A stretch of 64,000 bases of DNA, taken from positions 42,030 through 106,029 of the forward strand of contig NZ_SRHZ01000081.1 of NCBI RefSeq assembly GCF_004684085.1. Reading direction: 5' to 3'. How positions within the stretch are numbered: the stretch's first letter is position 1; every line of letters starts with the position of its first letter. Shown here piece by piece: positions 8,974 through 18,612 of the stretch. The translations under genes and the position numbers were made by a program. The DNA comes from Stenotrophomonas maltophilia. GTDB lineage: Bacteria; Pseudomonadota; Gammaproteobacteria; Xanthomonadales; Xanthomonadaceae. The notes beneath the pieces were generated by a model. That model was given only the letters and a program-made list of their open reading frames with translations, ran no database searches and was not told where the DNA came from.

Positions 8974-10695
8974 TCAATCGGCAGCGACGGGCCCCTGCAG
9001 ACGACGCTCCCGCTCGAGTTCCGTCGCCGATGGCCTGCATGGCCCCATGATCGCCGTCGCTGGAACCAGCCACCAGCGGCGCCGATTGGAAATACCTGCC
9101 ATCTCTGCGCGCGATCGATCAATGCATGCCTGCATCGCATCCCCGTTCACCAGCAACCAGCGTCGATGCGGCACCAGCCGCTGCCAGCGAACGGCATCCT
9201 GCAGTTGTTCATGCCAACGGTTCTCGAAACCAAAGGTCGCCGCCGGGCGATCGGCCATCAACAGGTTCTGTTCCTTCCATGCCACCAGTCCAAGTTCGGC
9301 CTGCGGGCCGATGCGTGCGCTGACGTCGCGCATCAGGCCACGGGCCGAACTGGAATCATTCAGCACCGGATAGCCCACCACGGCGTACAGCACCCAGACC
9401 GCGGCCAGGGTCGAGACCAGGGCGTAATGGCGGCGACGGCGGCCACACACCCACAGGCTCAGGGCCGCCCAGATCCCCATCGCCAGCGCCGCCCATGCCA
9501 GCGCATCGGTGCCACCAGGTGCCAGGCCTCGTCCATGGGTCAGGCGCACTTCGAAGCCCGGATCACCCAGCAGCGCCAGCGCGCCGACCACGGCCAACGC
9601 CGCCGCCAGCAATCCGGTGAATACAGCCAGCACGCCCTGTACATCACGCCGCCTCAGCAAGCCCGGCAGCAACGGTGCCAGCGCCAGGCAGAACATCGGC
9701 AGGGCCGGCAGGATGTAGACGTCGCGCTTGCCATGGGGAATCGAGAAGAACAGCACGACCAGCAGCCACCAGGCCAGCGGCAGCAGGTAGCGCGGGTCGC
9801 GGCGACGTAGCCGCCGGCACCAAGCCGGAACCGCCCAGGGCAGCAGTAGGAAGGCGGGGATCCACATCGCCGGCATGACCCCGAGGAAGTACCACCACGG
9901 TTGGTGATGGTCCCAGGATTGCGTATAGCGCTGTGCCGTCTGCCGGAACAGGATGTCTTCCATGTAGGCGCGGTACTGGTCCGAACCTGTCGCCAGACCC
10001 GTCAGCAGCATCGGTACCAGCCACAGCGACAGCGCCAGCAGGAATGCCAATGGTGCCAGCCAGAAGCGGCCGTCATGCACATGCAGTCGCACCCTTGGCC
10101 AGTGCAGCGCCGAGGCGATCGCCGCTGGCACGATCATCATCAGCGCGAGCATGCCCACGCCCTTGGTGATCACGCCGAGACCAGCGAAGAACCAGCCCAG
10201 CCACCACCAGCGCCAGGCAGGGCCCAGCAGCAGGTGGCGCAGCAATCCATAGTTGGCCAGGGTGATGAACAGCGCCAGCAACGGATCGATCTGCGCCTTC
10301 TTGGCCTGGAAGGTGAAGTGCAGCGCGAACAGCAGCGTCCAGCCCGCATACAGCCCGACCTGCCGCGTCCACAGGCGCCGGCCCAGGTCGACCACACACC
10401 ACAGCGTGCCCAGCGCGGCCAGCAGCGAGGGCAGCAGGAAGGCCACCCGCCAGTGCCCGACCAGGCCGTAAAGCGCAGCCTGCCACCACATCAGCATCGG
10501 TGGCTTGTCCGAATACAGCTCGGTGCCACGCAGCGGAAACAGCCAGTGGCCACTGTCAACCATCTGCCTGGCCACAAGCGCGAAGCGCGGCTCGTCAGAA
10601 GGCCACGGATCGCGAAGGCCCAGCCCGGCCCCGAGCACCAGCAGCGCCGTCACCACGAACAACCCGGTCTGGCGTGACGCGGGGGATTTCAGCAT
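8974..10695 (-). CDS. ArnT/PMT-family lipid-linked glycosyltransferase
   Basis: A 573-residue polytopic membrane protein. The N-terminus has a hydrophobic helix, then DPWPSDEPRFALVARQM, the first periplasmic-loop acidic motif of GT83/PMT enzymes. Next come YSDKPPMLMWWQAALY and many further transmembrane helices (VALLILPSLL-like, MLALMMIVPAAI, WIPAFLLLPWAVP and others). ArnT-type enzymes move a sugar from undecaprenyl phosphate to lipid A or other acceptors in the periplasm; whether this one transfers aminoarabinose cannot be decided. It follows rsmB with a 22-base gap on the same strand and may share its transcript. The length is close to ArnT (about 550). Confidence 0.72.
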   Translation of the reverse strand: MLKSPASRQTGLFVVTALLVLGAGLGLRDPWPSDEPRFALVARQMVDSGHWLFPLRGTELYSDKPPMLMWWQAALYGLVGHWRVAFLLPSLLAALGTLWCVVDLGRRLWTRQVGLYAGWTLLFALHFTFQAKKAQIDPLLALFITLANYGLLRHLLLGPAWRWWWLGWFFAGLGVITKGVGMLALMMIVPAAIASALHWPRVRLHVHDGRFWLAPLAFLLALSLWLVPMLLTGLATGSDQYRAYMEDILFRQTAQRYTQSWDHHQPWWYFLGVMPAMWIPAFLLLPWAVPAWCRRLRRRDPRYLLPLAWWLLVVLFFSIPHGKRDVYILPALPMFCLALAPLLPGLLRRRDVQGVLAVFTGLLAAALAVVGALALLGDPGFEVRLTHGRGLAPGGTDALAWAALAMGIWAALSLWVCGRRRRHYALVSTLAAVWVLYAVVGYPVLNDSSSARGLMRDVSARIGPQAELGLVAWKEQNLLMADRPAATFGFENRWHEQLQDAVRWQRLVPHRRWLLVNGDAMQACIDRSRAEMAGISNRRRWWLVPATAIMGPCRPSATELERERRLQGPVAAD

Positions 10696-10717
10696 GGGCC
10701 TCGAAGCGGCAGCGGGG

Positions 10718-12049
10718 TCAGGCTGCTTTTAACAGACGCGCGTAGAAGAAACCGTCAGCATCGTTTTCACCCGGCAGTCTCTGCCGCGCCACACCTTCGC
10801 AATCCACGCCGAAGGTGTCATCGAGTGGCTGCGCCATCGCATCCGGATGCCACTTCAGGAATGCCCGGACCTGATCGATGTTCTCGGCACGCAGGATCGA
10901 ACAGGTGGCGTACAGCAGCACGCCGCCTGGACGCAACATCGACCAGCAGGCTTCCAGCAAGCGCGCCTGCACGCCGACCAGCGCGTCGATGTCCTCGGCG
11001 CGGCGGTGGAACATCACATCCGGCTGACGGCGGATCACGCCCGTGGCCGAACACGGCGCATCCAGCAGGATCGCGTCGAAGGGCACGCCATCCCACCATG
11101 ACCCGGGGTCACTGGCATCGGCGGCCAGGGTCTGTACGTGCTCACCCACGCCGGTGCGGATGTAGGTATCGCGTGCGCGCGCCAGGCGGCGGGCATCGAT
11201 GTCCAGTGCCAGCAGGCGCAGGCTCGGATCGCGCTCGAGCAGGTGCGCGGACTTGCCGCCGGGCGCCGCGCAGGCATCCAGCACGCGCGTGCCAGACGCC
11301 GGTGCCAGCGCATCGGCCGCACACTGCGCCGACAGGTCCTGCACCGACAGTGCACCTTCGGCGAACCCCGGCAGCTGGTTCACCGCAACGGGAACCACCA
11401 GCCGCAGCGCATCTGCGCTGAGCGCGCTGGCTTCGGCGGCGATGCCGGCCTCGGTCAGCGCGGCCAGCGCCTTGTCGCGGCCACCCTGCTGGCGGTTGGC
11501 GCGCAGCCACAGTGGCGCCGGTTGCAGGCTGGCGCTGAAGATCGTCTCGGCCTGTTCCGGCCAATCGCGTTCAACCGCATCGGCCAGCCATTCCGGGAAG
11601 GCATCGCGCGCCGGCTGTTCCGGGAAACCTTCGCGCTGCGCCCGACGCAGGATCGCGTTGACCAGGCCCGCCTGGCGCTCGCGGCCCAGAGCACGCGCGG
11701 CATCGACCGTGGCCGACAACGCCGCGTGCGCCGGCAGCTCCAGCACATCCAATTGGGCGAACCCGACCATCAGCAGCGTACGCAGGTCGGCGTCACGCGC
11801 CGACAGCGGCTTCTGCATCCAGCCCTGCAGGGCAGCGTCATAGGTACTGCGGCGTCGCAAGACCGCGAAACACAGCGCTTCCAGCAATGCACGGTCGCGG
11901 CTGTCAGCCAGCTTCGGCAGCGCCCAGGCCAGTTCGGCCTTCAGCGAGCGCCCACGGGTGAACACCTGGGCCAGAACGCGTGCGGCCAGCATGCGCGTGG
12001 CTGCGCCCGGTGCCGCCTTGGCGACAGAGAAATCGTTCTGCTTCGACAC
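10718..12049 (-). CDS. rsmB: 16S rRNA (cytosine-967-C5)-methyltransferase RsmB
   Basis: A 443-residue protein that methylates C967 of 16S rRNA using S-adenosylmethionine. The N-terminal third is a NusB-like RNA-binding domain ([21 protein letters not shown]). The C-terminal half is the methyltransferase: [15 protein letters not shown] binds AdoMet, [13 protein letters not shown] carries the motif IV Pro-Cys, and YATCSIL carries the motif VI catalytic Cys. A C-terminal [10 protein letters not shown] ends the family fold. The start is three bases after the fmt stop, so the fmt-rsmB pair is an operon, as in many proteobacteria. Confidence 0.95.
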   Translation of the reverse strand: MSKQNDFSVAKAAPGAATRMLAARVLAQVFTRGRSLKAELAWALPKLADSRDRALLEALCFAVLRRRSTYDAALQGWMQKPLSARDADLRTLLMVGFAQLDVLELPAHAALSATVDAARALGRERQAGLVNAILRRAQREGFPEQPARDAFPEWLADAVERDWPEQAETIFSASLQPAPLWLRANRQQGGRDKALAALTEAGIAAEASALSADALRLVVPVAVNQLPGFAEGALSVQDLSAQCAADALAPASGTRVLDACAAPGGKSAHLLERDPSLRLLALDIDARRLARARDTYIRTGVGEHVQTLAADASDPGSWWDGVPFDAILLDAPCSATGVIRRQPDVMFHRRAEDIDALVGVQARLLEACWSMLRPGGVLLYATCSILRAENIDQVRAFLKWHPDAMAQPLDDTFGVDCEGVARQRLPGENDADGFFYARLLKAA

Positions 12050-12052
12050 CGC

Positions 12053-12976
12053 TTACGCTCCCACGCGCAGGTCGCGACGGGCGTTGAGGTAGTCGGCGGC
12101 GGTAATCGCCTTGCCACCCTCACGCTGCAGCACGCGCAGGCGCAGCGCACCCTGGCCACAGGCGATGTCGATGCCGTCGCGACTGGCCGTCAGCACTGTG
12201 CCCGGCGCCTGGCCATGGGCCAGATCCAGCGCCACGGCACCGTGGATGCGCACGCGCTCACCGGCGAGGGTCGCCTCGGCGATCGGCCACGGATTGAAGG
12301 CGCGCACGGTGCGCGCCAGCGCCCCTGCATCCTGCGACCAGTCCAAACGGGCTTCGGTCTTGTCCAGCTTGTGCGCGTAGGTCACCCCCTGCTCCGGCTG
12401 CGGTCGCGCCACCGGCTTGATGCCCGCGCGCAGCAGGCCCAGCCCATCGGACAGCACCTGCGCACCCAGTTCGGCCAGCTTGTCGTGCAACTGCCCACCG
12501 GTATCGGTGGCGGCAATCGGCAGCTCCTGGTGCAGCAGCACCGGGCCGGTATCCAGGCCGGCCTCCATCTGCATCAGGCACACGCCGGTCTTGGTGTCGC
12601 CGGCCTGGATCGCACGCTGGATCGGCGCGGCGCCGCGCCAGCGCGGCAGCAGCGAGGCATGCACGTTCCAGCAGCCATGGGTCGGAATGGCCAGCACCGC
12701 CTTGGGCAGGATCAGGCCATAGGCCACCACCACCATCAGGTCCGGCTGCAGGTCGCGCAGCTGTTGCTGGGCCGCTTCGTCCTTCAGCGACTCCGGCTGG
12801 TAGACCGGAATGCCGCGGGCCACGGCTTCAAGCTTGACCGGCGACGGGGCCAGGCCACGGCCACGGCCGGCGGGGCGATCAGGCTGGGTGTAGACAGCGA
12901 CGACCTCGTGATGGCGCGCGGCCGCGCGCAGCGACGACACCGCGAATTCCGGCGTACCGGCAAAGACAATCCTCAT
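12053..12976 (-). CDS. fmt: Methionyl-tRNA formyltransferase
   Basis: A 307-residue enzyme that formylates initiator Met-tRNA with 10-formyl-tetrahydrofolate. The start [16 protein letters not shown] is canonical, the SPVK motif ([12 protein letters not shown]) is present, and the catalytic core is [20 protein letters not shown] with the Asn/His and, further on, Asp in [11 protein letters not shown]. The C-terminal OB-like tRNA-binding domain runs from about residue 210. The ATG at 12976 was chosen over longer in-frame extensions because it gives the usual length and N-terminus. fmt lies between def and rsmB, the standard order, but a strong terminator separates it from def. Confidence 0.96.
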   Translation of the reverse strand: MRIVFAGTPEFAVSSLRAAARHHEVVAVYTQPDRPAGRGRGLAPSPVKLEAVARGIPVYQPESLKDEAAQQQLRDLQPDLMVVVAYGLILPKAVLAIPTHGCWNVHASLLPRWRGAAPIQRAIQAGDTKTGVCLMQMEAGLDTGPVLLHQELPIAATDTGGQLHDKLAELGAQVLSDGLGLLRAGIKPVARPQPEQGVTYAHKLDKTEARLDWSQDAGALARTVRAFNPWPIAEATLAGERVRIHGAVALDLAHGQAPGTVLTASRDGIDIACGQGALRLRVLQREGGKAITAADYLNARRDLRVGA

Positions 12977-13013
12977 GGCTACCCCACTTGCAGGATGGAT
13001 TCGTGCAGAAAAG

Positions 13014-13039
13014 AAAAACGGCGCCGTCGGGCGGCGCCG
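13014..13039 (-). terminator. Intrinsic terminator after def
   Basis: An 8-base stem, CGGCGCCG at 13019-13026 pairing with 13032-13039 around a TCGGG loop, followed on the minus strand by TTTTT. It lies between def and fmt, so fmt-rsmB probably needs its own promoter or partial read-through. Confidence 0.82.
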
Positions 13040-13097
13040 TACAGCCCGCGCGTGCCGCGCAGGCACGGGCCACCCGAAGGGCGACCCGGATTGGCGA

Positions 13098-13610
13098 TCA
13101 CGCCACGTGCTTGCGCTGCTTGGCCAGCTTCTTGCGGACCATCTCGCGCTTGAGCGGCGACAGATAGTCGATGAACAGCTTGCCGTCCAGGTGGTCCATC
13201 TCGTGCTGGATGCAGGTGGCCAGCACTTCACCGGCCTCCAGTTCCTGTTGCTGGCCGTTGCGGTCCAGGTACTTCACGGTGATGGTGTCGGCGCGGGTCA
13301 CGTCGGCGAAGATGCCCGGCACGGACAGGCAGCCTTCCTGGTACACCCGGCCCCCGTCCTTGGCGACGATTTCCGGGTTGATGAACACATGCGGTTCATT
13401 CTTTTCTTCGCTGACGTCGATGACCATGAAGCGTTTGTGCACGTCCACCTGGGTGGCGGCCAGGCCGATGCCCGGGGCGTCGTACATGGTCAGGAACATG
13501 TTGTCGATCAGTTCCTGGAAGGCCGGCGTGGTGACTTCGGCGGCTTCGATCAACGCAGCCTTGGTACGCAGGCGCGGATCGGGGAACTCGAGGATGGGGA
13601 GAAGAGCCAT
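13098..13610 (-). CDS. def: Peptide deformylase
   Basis: A 170-residue metalloenzyme that removes the formyl group from nascent proteins. All three motifs are visible: GIGLAATQ (motif 1), EGCLS with the metal-binding Cys (motif 2) and QHEMDHLDG with the two metal-binding His and the catalytic Glu (motif 3). The start [14 protein letters not shown] at 13610 is the normal N-terminus; the upstream Met at 13667 is not needed. The gene is divergent from the LysM gene and upstream of fmt, so the formylation and deformylation genes sit together. Confidence 0.97.
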   Translation of the reverse strand: MALLPILEFPDPRLRTKAALIEAAEVTTPAFQELIDNMFLTMYDAPGIGLAATQVDVHKRFMVIDVSEEKNEPHVFINPEIVAKDGGRVYQEGCLSVPGIFADVTRADTITVKYLDRNGQQQELEAGEVLATCIQHEMDHLDGKLFIDYLSPLKREMVRKKLAKQRKHVA

Positions 13611-13670
13611 GGCAGTTTCCGGATTGGGGGCCGGCACGCCGGCATACGTCGCAGATTCTAGCTCCAACGC

Positions 13671-13701
13671 TTGCCTTGCGCCCCGGTTTCTGGACTATAG
13701 T
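13671..13701 (+). promoter_or_regulatory. Possible sigma70 promoter of the LysM gene
   Basis: TTGCCT (13671-13676) and GACTAT/TATAGT (13693-13701), with 16-19 base spacing depending on the register, about 35 bases before the LysM ATG. The -35 is weak, so this is tentative. Confidence 0.35.
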
Positions 13702-13736
13702 GCGCGGACCTGTTGGGGAATCAGGGCTTCACACCT

Positions 13737-14870
13737 ATGTTGCTTCGTTTTCGTACGGTCGTCGCCGCGGCGATGCTGACCGTGGCTGCCTATGCTACCG
13801 CCGTGGAAGTGAATGGCGGGCACCCGGACACCTATGTGGTCCGAAAAGGGGATACGTTGTGGGATATCGCCGCACGTTTCCTGCAGAAGCCGTGGCTGTG
13901 GCCGGAGATCTGGCAGGCCAATCCGCAGATCGCCAATCCGCACCTGATCTATCCCGGTGACGTGCTCAGCCTGGCCTACCTGGACCGGGTGACCGTGGCG
14001 ACCCAGCCCGGGCCGCGCCAGGACGCTCCGATCGACGCCATTCCGCTGGCCCAGGTCGAGCCGTTCCTGAAGCAGCTGAGCGTGGTCGACAGCATCGAGC
14101 AGCTGCCCGCCGTGGCCGGCCTGGAAGAAGAACGCCTGCGTGCCACCAGCGGCCATGCCGTCTACGTGCGCCTGGCCGACGCCCAGCTCGGCCAACGCTG
14201 GGCCGTGGTCCGCCCGACCGTACGCTACGCCCAGCCCAAGCCGACCGAGGACCTGACCGCCAACGGCGATGTCACCCCGGGCAGCGGCAACCTGTGGCGG
14301 GACTACAGCGCCCCCAATCCCCGCCGCGGCGTACTCGGCTATGAACTGGCCCAGGTCGCCACCGGCACCATCACCCAGGTCGCCGGCGGCAAGGTCCAGG
14401 CGTCCACCCTGGTGCTGGACAAGAACGAGGGCGGCCGCGAGGTCCGCGTTGGCGACCGTCTGGTTCCGGTCGAGGCCCGACCGTACGACCTGCAGTTCGT
14501 GCCGCATGTACCAGCGACCAGCGTCGAGGGCGTGGACGTGCGCGTGCTGGCGGTGACCGACATGTTCACCGCGGGTGGCCCGCGCGACGTGATCGCGATC
14601 TCGGCGGGCCGCTCCCAGGGCGTGGATAACGGCACCGTGTTTTCGCTGTGGCGGCCGGGCCGCCATGTAGCGGATCGCATGAAGTACCCGACCTCCTCGC
14701 GCACGGACGAGGCGCTCAGCGGCACCGTCGGCCGGGTGGTGATGCCGGATGAGTATGCCGCGCACGCAATGGTGTTCCGCACCTTCGACAACGTCAGCTA
14801 TGCGCTGGTGATGCAGGGCGTGAAGCCGGTGCGCGTGGGCTACAACGCGTTGCATCCAGACGCGAAGTAA
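13737..14870 (+). CDS. LysM peptidoglycan-binding domain protein
   Basis: A 377-residue exported protein. The N-terminus (MLLRFRTVVAAAMLTVAAYA) is a signal peptide. Residues about 30-80 form one LysM domain: DTYVVRKGDTLWDIAARFL, then WLWPEIWQANPQIANPHLIY and PGDVLSL, which binds glycan strands of peptidoglycan. The remaining 290 residues contain no motif I can name; a ligand-gated-like GHAVYVR and GAAVFSLW-type beta segments suggest beta structure. The same LysM gene upstream of dprA is common in xanthomonads. The role is probably in cell-wall maintenance. The ATG at 13737 was chosen over a TTG at 13713. A terminator follows at 14954. Confidence 0.82.
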   Translation: MLLRFRTVVAAAMLTVAAYATAVEVNGGHPDTYVVRKGDTLWDIAARFLQKPWLWPEIWQANPQIANPHLIYPGDVLSLAYLDRVTVATQPGPRQDAPIDAIPLAQVEPFLKQLSVVDSIEQLPAVAGLEEERLRATSGHAVYVRLADAQLGQRWAVVRPTVRYAQPKPTEDLTANGDVTPGSGNLWRDYSAPNPRRGVLGYELAQVATGTITQVAGGKVQASTLVLDKNEGGREVRVGDRLVPVEARPYDLQFVPHVPATSVEGVDVRVLAVTDMFTAGGPRDVIAISAGRSQGVDNGTVFSLWRPGRHVADRMKYPTSSRTDEALSGTVGRVVMPDEYAAHAMVFRTFDNVSYALVMQGVKPVRVGYNALHPDAK

Positions 14871-14953
14871 CCATCGGCGGGCTGCCCGGCCCCCCGGATA
14901 GGGCCGGCCGCCGGCCGGCAGGCATTCCCGGTAAAGTCTGACAGCCACACGCG

Positions 14954-14977
14954 AAGGCGCCCTAGGGCGCCTTTGTT
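14954..14977 (+). terminator. Intrinsic terminator after the LysM gene
   Basis: The stem AAGGCGCCC (14954-14962) pairs with GGGCGCCTT (14965-14973) and is followed by TTGTTG on the plus strand. The symmetric sequence is preceded by few A residues, so it acts mainly on plus-strand transcripts. Confidence 0.7.
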
Positions 14978-14998
14978 GCATGCGGTCGATAGTGGGGA

Positions 14999-16126
14999 AT
15001 GACCAAGCAAATTGATGAGGCGCTGCTGCGCCTGCTGATGGCGGGCGGCGCGTTGGCGCCACGGCGGGCCCTGCTGCAGGCCGCGGGGAGCGCGGAGATT
15101 GCGATCGCGCAGGGCGCCGCGAACTGGCGCGCGCACGGTTGCACGCCAGAACAGTGCGCCGCACTGGAAGGCCCCGATACCCGAACCTCGGCCGCAGGCC
15201 TGCGCTGGCTGCAGGACGACAACCACCATCTGCTCGCCTTCACCGACCCGGCCTTTCCTCCGTCCCTGCTGGACGTCCCCAACCCGCCACTGGCGCTGTT
15301 CGTGGCCGGCGACCCCAGCCTGGCGTGGCGACCCTCGGTGGCGCTGGTCGGCAGCCGTTCGCCAACGCCCGGTGGGCGGGCGCTGGCGGCGCGTTTTGCC
15401 AGCTGCTTCGTCGAGGCAGGCCTGGCCGTGACCAGCGGACTGGCCGCCGGTATCGATGCCGCCGCCCACCAGGCCACGCTGGACGCAGGCGGCTGCACCG
15501 TGGCAGTGATCGGGACCGGACCCGACCGGGCCTACCCGGACAACCACGCCCGGCTGCAGGCGCAGATCGCGGCCGAAGGCGTGGTGCTCAGCGAATACCT
15601 GCCGGGCACACCGGCACGGCCTGGCCATTTCCCGGCGCGCAACCGGCTGGTGGCCGGGCTGGCACTGGCGACGGTGGTCGTCGAGGCCGCCCAGCGCTCG
15701 GGCGCCCTGATCACGGCACGCTTGGCCGCCGAGGCCGGCCGCGAGGTCTGCGCCCTGCCCGGCTCGGTGCTCAATCCACGTGCGGCGGGCTGCCACCGGC
15801 TGATCCGCGAAGGCGCCGCGCTGGTGGAGCGCCCCGAGGAAGTGCTGGAGCTGCTGGCCCCGGCCCTGCGCCAGCAGCTGCCGGACTTGCAATCGCGGTT
15901 GGCCACCCCCACTGAACAGGCACCGCCGGCGCTCCTGCCGGCGCGCTGGGCCGACGACCCTGACTACCAGTGCTTGTGGCGGGCCCTGGACCACAACCCA
16001 AGCGGTATGGATTCACTGATCACGCGCTGTGGATTGACGGCGTCCGAGGTGTCCTCCATGCTGCTGGCCATGGAACTGGCGGGAATCGTGGTGTGCGTAC
16101 ACGGCCGCTACTGTCGAACTCCCTAG
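14999..16126 (+). CDS. dprA: DNA-processing protein DprA
   Basis: A 375-residue DprA/Smf protein, which binds incoming single-stranded DNA during natural transformation and loads RecA onto it. The Rossmann-fold core is visible: [58 protein letters not shown], and the [20 protein letters not shown] stretch that forms the DNA-binding face. A C-terminal winged-helix segment (about 310-375: [21 protein letters not shown]) matches the DprA C-terminal domain. The N-terminus (about 60 residues) is a SAM-like extension. It ends in TAG without any repeat, the only such TAG stop in the window. It precedes smg and topA. Confidence 0.94.
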   Translation: MTKQIDEALLRLLMAGGALAPRRALLQAAGSAEIAIAQGAANWRAHGCTPEQCAALEGPDTRTSAAGLRWLQDDNHHLLAFTDPAFPPSLLDVPNPPLALFVAGDPSLAWRPSVALVGSRSPTPGGRALAARFASCFVEAGLAVTSGLAAGIDAAAHQATLDAGGCTVAVIGTGPDRAYPDNHARLQAQIAAEGVVLSEYLPGTPARPGHFPARNRLVAGLALATVVVEAAQRSGALITARLAAEAGREVCALPGSVLNPRAAGCHRLIREGAALVERPEEVLELLAPALRQQLPDLQSRLATPTEQAPPALLPARWADDPDYQCLWRALDHNPSGMDSLITRCGLTASEVSSMLLAMELAGIVVCVHGRYCRTP

Positions 16127-16169
16127 TTTCTTCACCTCCACAGCGTCGCGCGACGCAGGCCGAGGGGCA

Positions 16170-16643
16170 ATGAAAGAGAGCATCCTGGACGTACTGCTGT
16201 ACCTGTTTGAACACTATTTCAGCGAAGATGCGGACCTGATCCGTGACCGCGATTCGCTGCAGAACGGCCTGATCCAGGCCGGTTTCAGCCCAACCGAGAT
16301 CAACAAGGCATTCGACTGGCTCGATGCCCTGGCCGCGCAGCGGCCGAGCGTGGCCCAGGCAAGGGTCGATGGCCCCGTGCGCGTCTACCACGGCCCCGAG
16401 CTGGACAAGCTGGACGTGGAATGCCGTGGTTTCCTGCTGTACCTGGAACAGCACGGCATCCTCGACGCCGACCAGCGTGAGCTGGTGCTGGACCGCGCCA
16501 TGGCCCTGGACCAGGACGAACTGGACCTGGACGACCTGAAGTGGGTCGTGCTGATGGTGCTGTTCAACCAGCCCGGTTCCGAAGCGGCCTATGCCTGGAT
16601 GGAAACGCAGATGTTCATGGACGAGCCAGAACCCCTGCACTGA
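16170..16643 (+). CDS. smg: Smg protein (DUF494)
   Basis: A 157-residue acidic cytoplasmic protein of the Smg/DUF494 family, found next to dprA (smf) in many gamma- and beta-proteobacteria. The N-terminus [17 protein letters not shown] and the C-terminal [20 protein letters not shown] are the family's conserved ends. Its function is not known. It starts 43 bases after dprA and precedes topA by two further genes. The gene is intact and of normal length. Confidence 0.93.
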   Translation: MKESILDVLLYLFEHYFSEDADLIRDRDSLQNGLIQAGFSPTEINKAFDWLDALAAQRPSVAQARVDGPVRVYHGPELDKLDVECRGFLLYLEQHGILDADQRELVLDRAMALDQDELDLDDLKWVVLMVLFNQPGSEAAYAWMETQMFMDEPEPLH

Positions 16644-16682
16644 CCGTACACTTGGGGGCATAGCGCATTCAGGAGCGTCCCC

Positions 16683-17438
16683 GTGAGCGAGTGGTTCCAT
16701 GCAGAAGGCAACCGGCAGCAAGGCCCGCTGCCGGCGGAACAGTTGGTCGAGTTGTTCCGCAACAACCAGATCTCCCTGGACACCCTGGTCTGGCGCGACG
16801 GGCTGCCGCAATGGCAGCCGTTGCGCACGGTCGTGGACGAACTCGGCCTGATCGTGCCGGCGCTGGACGCCGCCGCACCGCCGGTCGATGTCGAGCCCGA
16901 ACCGGAACCCGTCGCGCTGCCGCCGCAACCGCCGGTGCTGCCCCCCTCCACACCCTACGCAACCAGCGCATCGGCTGCGGCGCTGCCGCCTCCGAAGAAG
17001 AAACTCTCAGGTTGCGCGCTGACCGCCATCATCGGTGGCGCCCTGCTGCTGGTGCTGGTGCCGATCGTGGCCATCCTCGCCGCCATCGCCCTGCCGGCGT
17101 ACAACGACTACACCCTGCGCAGCAAGGTCTCCGGCGCGGTTACCGTGCTGCAGCCGCTGAAGGACCAGGTCCAGCATTTCGCCGATGACGAAGGCCGCTG
17201 CCCGGGCGCCAACGACGCAGGCTTCCCGGCACCGGGCGACTTCGCCCATGCCGGCCTGTCAGCCGTGAACATCGGCCGCTTCAACAACGGCCATTGCGGC
17301 ATCGAAGCCACGCTGGCCGTGCCGGGCAAGAGCATCGACGGTGACCTGCTGTGGCTGGAATATGACCGCGACAGCGGCCGCTGGGAATGCACCGGCGAAA
17401 GCGACGACAAGTATCTGCCAGCGTCGTGCCGCGGTTGA
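16683..17438 (+). CDS. GYF_2 (DUF4339) domain fused to a pilin-like helix and head
   Basis: A 251-residue protein starting at GTG 16683. Residues 1-55 form a GYF_2/DUF4339 domain (EWFHAEGNRQQGPLPAEQL, TLVWRDGLPQWQPL). A Pro-rich linker (70-100) follows. The segment VAILAAIALPAYNDYTLRSK (about 130-150) is nearly identical to the N-terminal helix of type IV pilins, and the remaining 100 residues have two cysteines near the end (WECTGESDDKYLPASC), like a pilin D-region. There is no prepilin peptidase site (Gly-Phe-Thr-Leu-Ile-Glu) before the helix, so it would stay as a single-pass membrane protein with the GYF_2 domain in the cytoplasm. Function unknown. The next gene starts with a similar GYF_2 domain. 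Confidence 0.78.
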   Translation: MSEWFHAEGNRQQGPLPAEQLVELFRNNQISLDTLVWRDGLPQWQPLRTVVDELGLIVPALDAAAPPVDVEPEPEPVALPPQPPVLPPSTPYATSASAAALPPPKKKLSGCALTAIIGGALLLVLVPIVAILAAIALPAYNDYTLRSKVSGAVTVLQPLKDQVQHFADDEGRCPGANDAGFPAPGDFAHAGLSAVNIGRFNNGHCGIEATLAVPGKSIDGDLLWLEYDRDSGRWECTGESDDKYLPASCRG

Positions 17439-17487
17439 GCCGCACGTACGCCATCCCCTCCAAGGACGACCCAACAGGGAACATGCA

Positions 17488-18420
17488 ATGACTGAGTGGT
17501 ACTACGCCGAAGGGCAGCAACGCCAGGGCCCGCTGCCGGTCCAGGACATCCGCCAGCGCTTCCAGCGCGGCCAACTGAACCTGGACACTCTGGTCTGGCA
17601 TGAAGGCATGGCGCAGTGGGCCGCGCTGCGCCAGGTGGTCGACGAGCTCGGGCTGCAGACGCTGGCCGATGCCAGCACCGCCAGCAGCAGCGGCGGCTTC
17701 GACCTGCGCGGCGACTACGCTGCCATCGACAACGGCACCGCTCCCCTGCCCGGCACCGGCGCCATCAGCAGCTCGCCGTACAACGCGCCGGCCGCCGCCG
17801 GTGCTGCGGGCAATGCACAGCCAGTGGTGGGCGGCGAAGTGATCTACGCCGGCTTCTGGAAGCGCGTGGCGGCCTACATGATCGATTACCTGGTGCTGGT
17901 CATCCCGGGCAGCATCATCGGCGCCATCCTCGGCGTGGTCCTCGGCGCCAGCATGGGTGCGGTCGGCAGTGGCGAATCGTCCATCGAAATCGTCGCGCAG
18001 CTGGCCAGCGCGCTGATCAACCTGGGCATCGGCATGGCGTACTACACCTGGTTCCATGCCTCGCGTGGCGGCGCCACGCTGGGCAAGATGGCCGTCGGCA
18101 TCAAGGTCGTGCGCGGCAATGGCGAGCGCCTGACCAAGGCCCGCGCCTTCGGTCGTTACTGGGCCATGCTGCTGAGCAGCTTCACCCTCGGCATCGGCTT
18201 CCTGATGGCGGCGTTCACCGAGCGCAAGCAGGGCCTGCACGACATGATCTGCGACACCCTGGTGGTCGACCGCTGGGCCTACACCGACCAGCCGCACCTG
18301 CAGCGCCGGGAGCTGGGCACGGTCACCATCGTGGTGCTGGTGCTGACCGCGCTGCTGTCGCTGGCGGGCCTGGTCCTGCTGGTGGCCGCGGTCGGCTTCA
18401 TCGCCAAGATGGCCTCATGA
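17488..18420 (+). CDS. GYF_2 domain plus RDD-family membrane protein
   Basis: A 310-residue protein. Residues 1-55 (EWYYAEGQQRQGPLPVQDI, TLVWHEGMAQWAALRQVV) repeat the GYF_2 domain of the upstream protein, probably by duplication. A low-complexity linker follows, then an RDD domain (about 115-260) with its Arg-Asp-Asp-type motif as FWKRVAAYMIDYLVL and three transmembrane helices, ending AFTERKQGLHDMICDTLVV, a typical RDD C-terminus. A further helix (TIVVLVLTALLSLAGLVLLV) closes the chain. RDD proteins are suspected transporters or antiporters, but the role here is unknown. The gene is 49 bases after the GYF_2-pilin gene and ends before a strong terminator. Confidence 0.8.
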   Translation: MTEWYYAEGQQRQGPLPVQDIRQRFQRGQLNLDTLVWHEGMAQWAALRQVVDELGLQTLADASTASSSGGFDLRGDYAAIDNGTAPLPGTGAISSSPYNAPAAAGAAGNAQPVVGGEVIYAGFWKRVAAYMIDYLVLVIPGSIIGAILGVVLGASMGAVGSGESSIEIVAQLASALINLGIGMAYYTWFHASRGGATLGKMAVGIKVVRGNGERLTKARAFGRYWAMLLSSFTLGIGFLMAAFTERKQGLHDMICDTLVVDRWAYTDQPHLQRRELGTVTIVVLVLTALLSLAGLVLLVAAVGFIAKMAS

Positions 18421-18488
18421 ACGGCCATCCTCACGCCTCGCTGCTTGACATGGGCTGGCTGGGCGTGATTCCTCTAATAGGGTGAAAC

Positions 18489-18524
18489 CTGAACGCCCGG
18501 CACACTACCGGGCGTTCAGTTTAT
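18489..18524 (+). terminator. Intrinsic terminator after the GYF_2-RDD gene
   Basis: A perfect 12-base stem, CTGAACGCCCGG (18489-18500) with CCGGGCGTTCAG (18508-18519), loop CACACTA, then TTTAT. It isolates topA from the upstream cluster. Confidence 0.85.
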
Positions 18525-18612
18525 GGATTTGCCCGTGGCCGCTTCACTAATGCGGCCGTTTGCTCCACCCTAGCGGCCCCTTCCCCCGGTCCGCCCACAG
18601 ACCTTTCCCGAC

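Noticed and set aside
18445..18478. TTGACA with TCTAAT as a promoter for a small RNA or topA
   Set aside because: The spacing is 22 bases, too long for sigma70, and a terminator follows immediately. No product can be supported.
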